Positions 24,381 through 35,315 of a DNA stretch of 64,000 nt are shown piece after piece. Position 1 is the stretch's first letter. Every line of letters begins with the position of its first letter. The notes below the pieces were generated by a model. That model ran no database searches and was not told the DNA's origin. It saw nothing but the letters and a program-made list of their open reading frames with translations. Made by a program: the position numbers and the translations under genes. Source of the stretch: Buxus sempervirens (lineage: Eukaryota > Streptophyta > Magnoliopsida > Buxales > Buxaceae); the NCBI GenBank assembly GCA_947561395.2, contig OX387192.1, positions 11,010,221-11,074,220 of the forward strand, given 5' to 3'.

Positions 24381-25128
24381 TTTGAAAGCCTCCGAATTTC
24401 AAACATCAACTTTTTGGGCCGTCTAAAAGCCTCTGAATTTTAGACACAACCTTTTTGGGCTTTCTAAAAGCCTCTGAATTTTAGACAAATTATTTCTTTG
24501 GGCCGTCTGTAAGCCTCTGAATTATAGACATATATCCTTTGGGCCATCTAAAAGCCTCTGAATTTTAGAAACATATCCTTTGGGCCATCTCCTTTGGGCC
24601 ATCTAAAAGCCTCTGAATTTTAAACACATATCCTTTGGGCCGTCTAAAAGCCTCTGAATTTTAGACACAACCTTTTTGGGCCATTTGAAAGCCTCTGAAT
24701 TTCAAATATCAACCTATTTTGGGCCGTCTATAAGCCTCTGAATTATAGACACATAACCTTTTTGGGCCATCTAAAAGCCTCTGAATTTTAGACACATATC
24801 CTTTGGGCCGTCTAAGAGCCTCTGAATTTTAGACAAATTATTTCTTTGGGCCATCTAAAAGCCTCTGAATTTTAGACACATATCCTTTGGGCAGTCTAAA
24901 AGCCTCTGAATTTTAGACAAATTATTTCTTTGGGCCGTCTATAAGCCTCTGAATTATAGACATATATCCTTTGGGCCATCTAAAAGCCTCTAAATTTTAG
25001 ACAAATCATTTCTTTGGGCCGTCTAAAAGCCTCAGAATTTTAGACACAACTTTTTTGGGCCGTCTATAAGCTTCTGAATTATAGACACGTATCCTTTGGG
25101 CCGTCTAAAAGCCTCTGAATTTTAGACA
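24381..25128 (+). repeat. B leader array 2: 18 hairpins of about 42 bp with covarying stems
   Basis: Loop GCCTCTGAA is nearly constant while stems differ: GTCTAAAA/TTTTAGAC (24421-24445), GTCTATAA/TTATAGAC (24726-24750, also near 24936 and 25061), ATTTGAAA/TTTCAAAT (24683-24707), GTCTGTAA/TTATAGAC (24505-24529, one G-U). Units are separated by ACACATATCCTTTGGGCC-like spacers. Confidence 0.9.
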
Positions 25129-25382
25129 TTTCTCATTCCTTGGGACCTTTGGAAGCCCTAAAATATTCCAACAATCAAAAAACAAAAAACAAAAAACAAA
25201 AAAATGGAAAAATATAGAAAAAAAACAAATAAATCCGGACTTGTGTTCACCTAACCCACTTATCTACATTTATAGGTGTGTGACTCAGATTAAATGGGAG
25301 CTGACATGTTTCTTTGCTTTTCCTTACCCAGGTACACTTACTTGCAATCATTGCTCCCGTGACCAGATCCAAAGCTCGAGCA
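25129..25382 (+). other. B leader 3' end with predicted splice acceptor
   Basis: One unit resembling T1 (TTTGGAAGCCCTAAAATATTCC) and A-rich sequence, then the pyrimidine tract tttgcttttccttacccag ending at 25331 (candidate acceptor) 52 nt before the gag ATG. Confidence 0.5.
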
Positions 25383-26903
25383 ATGAATACTGAAGAGAAC
25401 CGAGCCCAAGCTACTGTCCCTGCTCAAGACTTTGCTCAGCTGCAAGAGCAGGTGGCCGGACTAGCCAAGATGCTGGGAGACTTACTGGCGGCTCAGGTCC
25501 AACAGGCCCAGGCCCAAAACCAAGCCTCTACTTCCCATCAAACAGCACCACCTCAAGCATACATTCCACCTCCGGCTCAACCCATACCTGAACCCATTTT
25601 TGAGCCAGTCCCTGAACCTATTTTGATCAGGGAAAACGCTGGAGAATCTGAGAAAGAAATTGAAAAGGAAAAGGCTAGGGAGGAAATGGAAAAGAAACTC
25701 CTGCACAAAATAGAGAGAATCCAGGAGGAGCTTAAGGAAGTAAAATGGGGAAATAGCTACGGGGGCACCGCCTTCGATGATCTATGCATGTACCCGGATG
25801 TATGCCTACCAGCCAAGTTCAAGTGCCCGGACTTTGACAAATATGATGGCACGGGCTGCCCTATGAGCCATTTGAAACTATACTATGGGGCTTTGTGCCA
25901 ATTTGGTCGGGATGACGGCATACTGATCCAACTCTTTCAAAGGAGTCTGACAGGGTCAGCCTTGAGGTGGTTTGCCACGGTGGACCACGGAAGGGTCAGG
26001 AGATGGAAGGACTTGGCTGATGCGTTTCTGGACCAATATAAATTCAACTCTGAGATCGTGCCAGACCGGTACGACATGATGAGGATGAGCAAGGGGAAAG
26101 ATGAGTCTGTACGGCAGTATGCCAAGAGGTGGAGAGAGGCTGCCTCCTAGGTTAGACCACCCATGCTGGAACCCGAGATGATCTCAACTTTTGTGGGCAC
26201 ACTGGGGCAGCCCTTCTACAATCACCTCGTGGGTCAGATCACCACCAATTTTGCAGCCCTGGTACAAGTGGCCGGCCGGATTGAGGATGGGATCAAATCT
26301 GGTAAGATAATTGATTATTCCGCCATGATCAGTCAACAAGACTCTACTCATAACAAGGGAAATGGTAATGGAAAGAAAAAATCCGAAGAAAGGAGAAAAG
26401 CAGAAGTGAATATGGTGCAGCTTCCCAAGGGACCCGTTCAAATCAATGCCCATCCAGTTCCTTCGCTACCTATCCAAATTAATGTCCCTTTTGCACAGCC
26501 TGTGAAGGAGGAAACAGAAGTAAGGAAGAGAAAGGAGTTTTCAAAACTACCTATGAGACCATCTGAACTTTTGCCTACCTTACTTCAAAAGGGTTACGGG
26601 ACTTTGAGGTTGCCAAATCCTCATGCAAGCAAGGGGAAGGGTTATGATCCATCTGCAATTTGTGAGTATCATATGAATAGTCCAGGGCATACCACAGATC
26701 GTTGTTTGGCCCTAAAGCATGCAATTCAGGATTTGCTGGATAATAATTCTTTAACATTCAATTCAGTCACACCCACTCCTCCTCCCACCAACAACAATGG
26801 GGCAGGCAGCTCAAATGCAATAGGGGCAATTTTCTCTGGAAAAAGAAGATTTGACCCTTCTCAACTTATTGCTCCAGTTGGTACCAGTCTGGCTTTATTT
26901 TGA
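25383..26903 (+). pseudogene. gag: B gag
   Basis: Capsid/nucleocapsid precursor. ATG at 25383 chosen from the parallel start in T1. N-terminal Gln/Ala-rich coiled-coil-like stretch (QLQEQVAGLAKMLGDLLAAQ), a Pro-rich linker, a Glu/Lys helix, then the capsid core (AKFKCPDFDKYDGTGCPMSH; LTGSALRWFATV). A single TAG at 26148 (CAG in T1, FQVRPP) interrupts it; the frame then continues to 26901 and includes zinc-knuckle-like CEYHMNSPGHTTDRC (C-x2-H-x4-H-x4-C). It ends early at 26901 relative to T1. Its retention while all enzymes are lost suggests gag mattered longer than pol. Confidence 0.88.
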
Positions 26904-28020
26904 AAAAGAAGACGAATGGGGCCATATGGAGAAAGAGACTCATATAGGGGCAGATTTTAATATCAAGGAAAGGAAGGAAGAGGAAGAAGAAAAGCTAAAA
27001 TTGAAGGAAAATACGGGTGAAAGGGCAGAAGAAGTGCAAAAAATTCCATTTAAGCAGTTTGGGCAAACAAATGGCCTAGCACGGGATGTTGAACAAGAAT
27101 TCAGTATGGATGATAATGATTGTCTGAAGGATATGGAATCACTCTTCATACAAGAAGAAAATGAAGCAGAGGCAATTGAAAAAGGAGAATCCCATAAAAG
27201 GAAAGAAAAAGAATCAAAAGAAAAGATTGAGGCCAGGTTTAAGCTTCCATTAATTGACTGGGCTGCTATCCAGATTCCATATCAAGGAATGTCATTTCTT
27301 TCAGAGACTGAGCATAATGCCCCAGGGAAGGAGATCATCCCAAATCATGAAGGTTTGCCTCACTCAGTAGGAGAAAGATATTTTCTAAAAAAGAAAGAAA
27401 AGTTAGCTTTTGCCTTGGAGAACATGGGCAGTTTTCGAACTCCCATGTTCTTTGAAAAGAAACCCCCATAAGGAGAATGCACATTTCCTGAGGATCTTAA
27501 GGAGCCTTGTTCTCAGGAAGTGATTTTAATAAAGGCTCTTTCAAAAGCAAAAAAAAAAAAAAGAGAGTTTTCCGTTAAGATTTTTGTAAAAAAAAAAAAA
27601 AAAGAAGATTTTCCCCTTTAACATTTTTCTAAAAAAAAAAAAAAGTTTTCAACAAGTTCCTGTTTTACTTATGAGTCATATCTCCTATTGAATTTCATTA
27701 AGTTGAATATGACTTCGACATTTGGCTTAATTTTTTGAGACCAAAATCGAAGAAAAAGACATTTTATATGAAAATTCAAATCTTTTTAAGTGTCATGAGA
27801 AGAATATTTCTGCAAAATTTTGAAGTGACCAATCTTATGGACTTTAGAACCAAAGATGACCCGAAGTTTTCACTTGAAAGCAGCAAGTACAGAGATTTAT
27901 TTCATAAAAATGCAGAGAGGATCGCATCACTTGCTCGTCAAGGAAAAGCAGATGGAGAAGAAACAAAAAGATGAAATTTTTGCATTTGAAGATGACTCCT
28001 AATTTGCACTTTACATTGGA
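26904..28020 (+). pseudogene. B remnant of protease/RT flanking linkers, catalytic domains deleted
   Basis: Glu/Lys-rich frame 26923-27471 contains LPLIDWAAIQIP, the counterpart of the linker between G-patch and RT in T1. From 27690 a decayed stretch resembles the acidic pre-RT linker of T1 (YDF..L..., DFRTKDDPKFS against NLGTKDDPKIV). No IDNG, YVDD, RNase H or integrase motif is found on either strand. Three A-runs (27548-27641) are interspersed. Inference: protease and everything from RT to integrase were lost by internal deletions. Confidence 0.7.
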
Positions 28021-30004
28021 AAATATGGAAAGATTTGGATTACGAGGCTGATCCAGTGAGAAGGATGTTTTATGGTTGAAATTTTATCTTCCCAGGTGGC
28101 GGTGATCAAAAAAAGAAAAAGAAAAAGAAAAATCCTGAGCCAGTCATGTAGTACAACTCTACCAAGTCTGAAAATTCAAACTTTTCTTAAAATGATAAGA
28201 GGCCTTTCTTTTTTATATCCCCAATTTTTTTGAAATCCCTAGTTAGGCCCTTTGAGCTTGATAAATTTTTCAAAGTAACCTAAACTGAGAATTGTAACCC
28301 CACACTGGGGCAAATTTATTAAGGCATAAAAAAAAAGGGAATGAAGGGACAATTTTTTAAAAAACAAAAGAAGGGAGCATTATTGAAGTTCAAAAAGGGA
28401 TTTTAAAGATGTTTTCAGAAAAAAAGGGGCAAAGAAAAGAAAAGAAAAAAGAAGAAAGGAGGAAAAGAGATCATCAAATGTTATGGGATATTTGGAGAAT
28501 GTCTTCAAAAGGGGTAAATAAAAAATTGTGAAGGGAAGAATGAGAAAAGCAGTTCAATATGGGGCAATAAGCTTCAAATGAAGAAATCAAAGTAGGGGAA
28601 AAGCTTCATTACTGGGGGCAATTTTGTATTCATTCCAAAGGAAAAAAAATGCCTTAAGAATTACAATTTCAGTTAACCCATTTGATCATATGGTATTTGA
28701 GCCTTTTATTCCTTTTCTTTCTAAACAAACACCAAGCCTCCGTTTCGTCCCATTCATAAGTCCTCTTTGATTAAGAAATTTTGAATTAAGGTAGTTTTGA
28801 CTACATAGTTGCTGGTAACGAAGGATAAAAAAAAAAAAAAAGAAGAAAAAATGGAGAAAATGTAGTGAAAACCCAGAAGGGCGCTACATGGCAAATAATC
28901 AGCTATCTACAAGAAGAAAATCGTCAGAGAGGAAAGTCCAGAATTGGCATGGATCTAGGTGAAGTCCTCATGTTAGTGGTTATTTTGAGATACAGTCACT
29001 TTTCGAGTGATTGAGGAAAATTCTCTTTTCAAGACTGAAACAACATAATCAGAACTATGATATGAATCATCTATGAACAAGTTGATGGCCATCAAAGTTG
29101 CCATTAGGAAATTATTGCTGAAGTTGAAGTCATAAATTCTCATATCATAGATACAATGGAGAAACAATTGCGCTTCAATTGGATAAAGGAAAATGTCTTT
29201 CTAGACTGGGGCAAAATAGTCAGATTGAAAGAGTCGTCATATCTGGAGCATCAATTGACAAGTCTATGGTCATGGGGATGATTCTAAAGGTTCCAAAGGC
29301 TTATTTTGGTCTTTCTTCATTTTCTGAAATAATCTTCTCATTATTCAACTTGATTTTAATTCTTTTGGATTATATGCTAATAAGTGATTGGATCATTTTT
29401 CAAAAAAAAAAAAAAACCAAAAAGCAAAAAAAGAAAAAATAGCAAAAAAGAAAAAAAAAAGAAAAAGTGATAAAAAAAAAAGAAAGAGAAAAATAAGAAA
29501 AAAAAGAGAAAAAAGAGAAAAAAGAAAAAGAAAAAAAAAGAAGTTTCGAAGTAGTTGCATGTTTTCTCCTTTAAACAAGGGTTTCTAATTCTTCAATCAT
29601 GAAGAAGGATTTTACTGGGGCAGCAAGAAGGCATGAATGAGAGGTCATGGGTTGTAAATGCATGAGGTTAGATCAACAGATCATGATTTTCAAATCCATC
29701 AGTCAAGAAGAACCATTCACTTGGGTAGTTGAAAAGAATGAAGGCAGGTTATGGGCAGCAATGGCACATACATCCTTATTGAGAGAGCAAGAAGATGAAG
29801 AAGCAAAAGCAAGTTGCAGAATATTCAAGCACAGGTTTGGGCATCAAATGGCACCCAGGTAAATCAAATAAGAAAATCAATCAGGAAAATTCAATAAAAT
29901 ATTTCCTTCCTTATTGTTGAAAAACATCAAAAGCAATTGAGTTTGCAGAGGTCAATTTTAAATCCATATTCTTTTCAAAATTTGCTTGTCTCAGATTTTT
30001 TTTC
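28021..30004 (+). other. B 3' non-coding region, including a conserved Tat block
   Basis: About 2 kb without a gene. It contains GCCTCCGTTTCGTCC at 28736-28750 and AGTGAAAACCC at 28864-28874, both shared with T1 and D, plus 'CTGGGGC' words typical of the 3' regions of these elements. A-rich microsatellite at 29401-29556. The 71-codon frame at 29647-29862 resembles nothing I recognise. Confidence 0.7.
29401..29556 (+). repeat. A/G-rich microsatellite (AAAAAG-type)
   Basis: Uninterrupted A with scattered G over about 150 bp; encodes only Lys/Glu or Phe/Leu runs. Confidence 0.9.
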
Positions 30005-32308
30005 TGTAACGCCCCAGATCCAAGTCACATAGAAAACCCGTAACTCGTATCCAGAGGTCACCATAATTAACAGGATCGCACTACCAGAGTAAGGAAAACA
30101 TGAAGCTAAAATTTCTGCGAAACAGAGTGCGCTAAAATAACCCCAACATAATAACTCACATGACCCCGAACAAACCCGCAAGTACCTGCTCTCCAACGCA
30201 TCTGAAAAACAAACAATAACGAGGGAATGAGATACGAATATCTCAGCGAGTGACACATGCATGCTCAAATACAATTTACCATTTGAAATTATGAATCGAA
30301 TAACCACACGACAAGTAAACAAGGCTTCGATGAAACCGATAAAAGAAAACCCTAATGTTACCACAATCCATCAAGATGTGTATATATATATATATCAAGT
30401 CGGATATCACAGAGCTCCTACCCTGGTCAATGTTATGCAATTGTGTGATTGGTTAATCCACATGCCAGAGCTGCCTCCCAACCTCATGTACACAGTTCCC
30501 AGTCCTCTCAGGGTTTCGGATACTCTGAAATGACGAACTACCCAGGGTTCGTCATCCAGTGCCGGCCTACTTCGGGTATCGACACTGACAACCAGTACTA
30601 CCCACGGTATCTGGCTGCTCTACATTGGTAGTGGCAACGCTTCATGGCCATGCCATTTCCCCAATAGACAAAGGCATCACATTTCTGACTTAAATTCTGG
30701 ATTCAGGATAAACCAAGTTTAAAACCGATAAATCGCCGATAAAACACCGCAGTTGGCATGCACATCACAAATTGTTCCAACCAGAACAGAAACTCACAGG
30801 TGTTCCAACCAGAACATCAACTCATACAAGTGTTCCAACCAGAACATCAAATCACACCAGTGTTCCAACCAGAACATCAACTCACACCAGTGTTCCAACC
30901 AGAACAGAAACTCACACAAGTGTTCCAACCAGAACAGAAACTCACACAAGTGTTCCAACCAGAACATCAACTCATACAAGTAATCAAGTAAATAATAGTT
31001 ACAACTTAATTCAAACTTGCCATCAAAACGGGGTTTAATAAATCAAATCAAGTACCAAACAGTGCATGTTTCAAGAGGGCTAAAATAAAGCCCTAGTATG
31101 TAAACATCCCGAGCATCCTTGAATTATTTCTCAACATCCACTTCATAAGCCTTTACTAAAACTAGGATCTATCTCAAGTGTTCTCACAAGAAAATTGTTA
31201 TCTCTAATGTCATAATCAATTAGTTGGGTAAGTGGTCGAAGACCCTCTAGTATCCAGAACCCCCTTGGTTTTACGAAATTATAGGATTCTGCACGAAAAA
31301 CAACTGGGCGCTTACTTCCCTGAGTGGGCGCCAGGTAGGCGCCAAGTGGGCGGTAACTCCGTTCATTTAACTAAAGCTGGCGCTCACTCGTGGACGAGTG
31401 GGCGCGAGCTAGGCGCCATACGGGCGCGAGAAGAGCACGAGAAAGGCGCTCGAAATGGAGGTAGGCGCGAGCTGAGCGCGGAGTGGGCGCTAGCTCGACG
31501 CCGGGTCACTTTTTCTTGGCGCTTACTTCCTAAGTGGGCGCCAGGTAGGCGCCAAGTGGGCAGTAACCCACTACGATTTCCAGTTCTCTGTTAATCCCAG
31601 AAATCCAACTCTGGCTGAAATTTTTCAGTCTGTAACCACTTATCTAGCCTCCTAATACTCCCAGGACACATCCATACCTAATTTGGATTTAATCTACATA
31701 TGATTTCCAGTTATCCCCAATTTCACTGTACAAAACCCTTCGTAACTGGTTTTGCCCAGAAAACACACCGAGAATACTTCAATCATAAACAATGCATTCA
31801 TTCAACCAAATACACGAATTAATCCGAAAACTCGGTTGTAAAACAATGCCACTCACCTAGTATTGAAGACCTTCTTCAAGCTTCCGGCCATCCTGGGTGG
31901 ATTCCAATTCGAGACCTAACCCGCTGGACTGGTGCCCTAACTTTCTCCTGAGCGGCAACATTTCCCCGAAGTCCCCGAAAATTTTATAGGAGCTTCCTAT
32001 TTATAGACACTGCCAGGTTTAACCTAATTTCCCCCTTATCCCTCGAATCCCCCTTTTTACCCCTCATTAATGTATGGATTTTCCCGGATTTTAACTATTG
32101 ACCAATTCTTATTTATTTACGGGTCCGAATATGACTTACCTATTTATGGTTCCACTTCAGTTTCTTTAACACTAATGAACCACAAATTCCTAGCAATAAC
32201 AAATTTGATTTAACCTGTACGCATATATTTTCTACTGTTATTATTTGTTTATTTTTATTTCTGTGTCTCAAAAAAAATCTTTTTTTTTCTCAAAACTGGG
32301 GTTTTACA
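30005..32308 (-). mobile_element. Solo family A LTR (A6) in B; TSD ttttc
   Basis: TGTAACGCCCCAGATCC start, GGGGTTTTACA end, TSD ttttc at 30000-30004 and 32309-32313; 2,304 bp. On minus (sense): TATA box CTATAAATAGG (plus 31996-32006) and donor-like TAGGTGAGTGGCAT (rc near 31855). GC-rich GTGGGCGCCAGGTAGGCGCC island at 31300-31565. Confidence 0.93.
30773..30981. repeat. 30-bp tandem array, seven copies, in A6
   Basis: Unit GTGTTCCAACCAGAACATCA plus ten bases, with exact 30-bp phasing. Each unit holds TGTTC/GAACA inverted arms. Two variants (atcaactca and agaaactca) are interspersed. Confidence 0.92.
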
Positions 32309-32524
32309 TTTTCATAGCCACAAGAGCTCAAAGAAATCTGAGATAAGGAAGAGACGCCACCCCGTCAGACTATACACAGTAGGGGTTTCATTGGCTATCT
32401 TCAAATCCATGTTTTTTATCACTCATTTGTTTGACCAAAGCAAGTTCAATTAATGAGATGTCTTTCGAATGTGCAATTTTGAGTTGTATCTATTCTTTGC
32501 TGTTCATTGTGCTACAACTCCAGC

Positions 32525-32537
32525 AAAGAGGGGCAGT
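32525..32537 (+). promoter_or_regulatory. B polypurine tract
   Basis: AAAGAGGGGCAGT abuts the 3' LTR; D has AAAGAGGAGCAGC in the same place. Primer site for plus-strand DNA synthesis. Confidence 0.85.
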
Positions 32538-35300
32538 TGTAGACACCCCAAAATTGCACGATTTTTGATAAATCTTGAAGGAGAGAAATATTTTATTGGA
32601 ATTTTCAATTCTTTGCATTGGGTTTGAGATACTTAACCCATTTGAATCCAAAGCCGTAAAGGAAAAGACCCAAATTCTATCTTTTGTGCAAAGTCAAACT
32701 TTTTCTGGTTGAATTTTGTTGACTTTTGACCCCAGAAAATGAAATATTTTTTAAAGCAAGATTTCAAGATAATTTTTCCCGGTAATCAGGTTTTTAGCAA
32801 TGTTATTGCATAAATGAATTTTTTGAAATTTTAAATCTTGACGAATACCATGGTTTTAACATATTGAACCTTTTTTTCCAGACCTGAAAAATCGGAATTT
32901 TCCCTAGAACTGGAAAGTTGACTTTTTATTCACTTGGAATTTGGGTCTGGAACTATTTTTAATGGATTCAAATGGGGGGTGTTTGCTTATTTACATGTAA
33001 TATCTTAAGTAAATGGAGATTAAAAAATACGAGGACATTTACTTAAACGATATTACATGTAAATAAGTATTGCCTGTGTTAAAATTCGAAAAAAAGGCTT
33101 TTTTCCTTGTATCCGGCAACTCAGGCCGGATACAAGTGTCCTTCTTTGTATCCAGTGGAAAAGGCCGAATACAAGTAGACCTCAGTGTATCCGGCATCAT
33201 AGACCGGATACATTAAGGTACTTGTGTATCCGGCCTGATATACCGGATACACAAGTTTTGCTCAAAATTAGGGTTTTCCGAGAGTTTTTCACTTTTACCA
33301 TCATATCCCTCATTAAATGAGTGGAAATCTCGGAAATAGCCTTAGGGTTAAGGTTGGTGGGCTGTAGACATTATGTTGTGTCTACCATTCTCACCAACCC
33401 TAGCCCTAACCTTTGCCTGTAAATAGGAGGCTCCTCCTTAAGCAAATGGCCATTAACTCTTGTTTTGAATTCTCGCTAAGAAGAACTCCAAGAGAAGAAG
33501 AAAACCGCTGCGGGATCGCATCCAGAACCCAGGTAAGCCTCAAACTTTTCTTTTATTTTCTGTCTTTACATTCCTAGATCTAGATCTATTCTTCTACCTT
33601 TCTGTAGAATAAAGCCTTCTTTGTGTGTGAAAACCCTTCCCCAGCTCAAAGTATCTCGAGACTCCCCCTAGCCGTAAAACGTGGAGGCGGGATCTAGGAG
33701 AAACGAGACTGGGGATTGACCCTAGTACTAGAACCTATGTAGCATAAAGCCTTTTGATTTATTGTAGACCGTTTCATATTCAAAGTACCCTTGATTATCT
33801 TGAAGAACCGTGTTTAACGGGGAGAGAGAACAGAGGGAAACGATAATAGAACGAAACCCTAGGCTATTTTAGAACCTCATTTTGATGAATATGTATGCAT
33901 GCTATTGATCTTGTTTGGTTTTTTTACACTTGCACATACATAGTGCCATTTTGGCGGGATAGGCTCATATTTGGGGTTTATTGCATTTATTGTGATAAAT
34001 CTCAAATAAATTGCCTCAATCAATTCAGGAATGTCTTTGGATGATTTTTAAAGTATTTGTGTTCATCTTGCACGGATCACACATTTTTATCAATTTTCGG
34101 ATTTGGTTTTTCTTCAAAAGTGGCTTAGCTTGACAGCACCTATACCCTTACTTCGGACGCTCATAACTTCATCGTCCGGATGAATTTTGGAGTGATTCCA
34201 AAACCATGGGAAATGTGAGGCTATCTAGTTTATGCCCACCAAATTTCATAAATTTCTATCAAACGGATTTTGACACCTCTCTGTCGAAGTTGAGTGTACA
34301 GTTCAGGTTCAAATACAGAACTTGACACTTTGACGGAGCGCCATGTGTTCGTTTTAAGTCCGATTCGAATGAGTTTTGTTTCTGGACACTCCTTTATGAG
34401 TCTATTTTCAAATCCAGTTAGTTTCATAATTTTTTGACTCCATTTGAATTATTGGTAGCCGATTTACTCAGAACTGCTCAATGGCACTTTTCTGGGTAAA
34501 TCTGTGATCTTCGGGGCCTGTTCGAGAGATCACCCAAGGCACATCCGAAGGGATTTTTGTATGAGGCTAGTTTCTTTTGAAAGATGGCCATACAGACTTC
34601 AATCACACCAAATTTCGTGGATTTTTATGAAGAGGATTTTTCTGTGTGATTTTCCAAAGTTGCCCACTCATTACTTTTAAATATCCCTAGCAGCAACTTT
34701 CAAGGAGCATAACTCCTAGGATTTTTATCAGAATGGATTGAAATTTTGCATGAAACTCTTATTTACCATAATCTTTCAAATGGATTTGGTTTGGTTCAAT
34801 TTAAAATGGGATTTGAATGATTTCAAGGCAAATGGCATACTTTTTACCGAATTTTCCGGATTTGATTCAACTTGGTTTTTGAGCAACTTGTGCTTTGATT
34901 TCCATCTTTTGAGATATTCCAGAAATGATATTGACATAAGAGAGGATCTAGAATCCATTTAGATCTTCATGTGAAAATATCATATATTGGTCCTTTTTCA
35001 AGGTTTTCTATGATTTTAGCAAGCTTTCTTATTTTTGCATGAACATACACTCGGCTACCACTTCGTGTGGATGAATGGGGGTGCCTAACACCTTCCCCCG
35101 TTCATAATCTAATCCCCTTACCCATCTCTGGATTTGATTTTCAAGTAAGGTTATTTTTACCCTAGAATTTGCCTTTTTACACTTTTTGATGATTTTTTAT
35201 CTTTTGGTGTCCATTCTCACCCCAAAATTCTGAATGGTGGCGACTCTCCAACTTTTATTTCGAGCCCCGTGTGTCGACGGAGCCCCATGTGATTTTTCCC
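32538..35300 (+). repeat. B 3' LTR, last bases missing
   Basis: Begins TGTAGACACCCC next to the PPT. It contains four hairpins (33106-33255), a mutated TATA (CTGTAAATAGG at 33417) and a donor at 33533. From about 34048 it carries a 1.25-kb U5 part absent from the 5' LTR. It stops at 35300 (GATTTTTCCC); the expected atgtctcaca is missing and an inverted PBS follows directly. Confidence 0.9.
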
Positions 35301-35313
35301 AGCAGAGTCGCCA
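35298..35313 (-). other. Inverted PBS at the LTR-LTR junction of B
   Basis: On minus it reads TGGCGACTCTGCTGGG, 16 of the 18 PBS bases, preceded by the 2-nt spacer and LTR end. The CCC at 35298-35300 is shared by both sides of the join (microhomology). Confidence 0.9.
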
Positions 35314-35315
35314 GT

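Noticed and set aside
29388..29588. Lys-rich frame (plus) and Phe-rich frame (minus)
   Set aside because: Translation of the A/G microsatellite.
30773..30981. Possible CRISPR-like array (30-bp repeats)
   Set aside because: Head-to-tail minisatellite without spacers, inside a plant solo LTR.
31232..31594. 120-codon frame
   Set aside because: Spans the GC-rich word island of A6; low-complexity and not conserved in frame.
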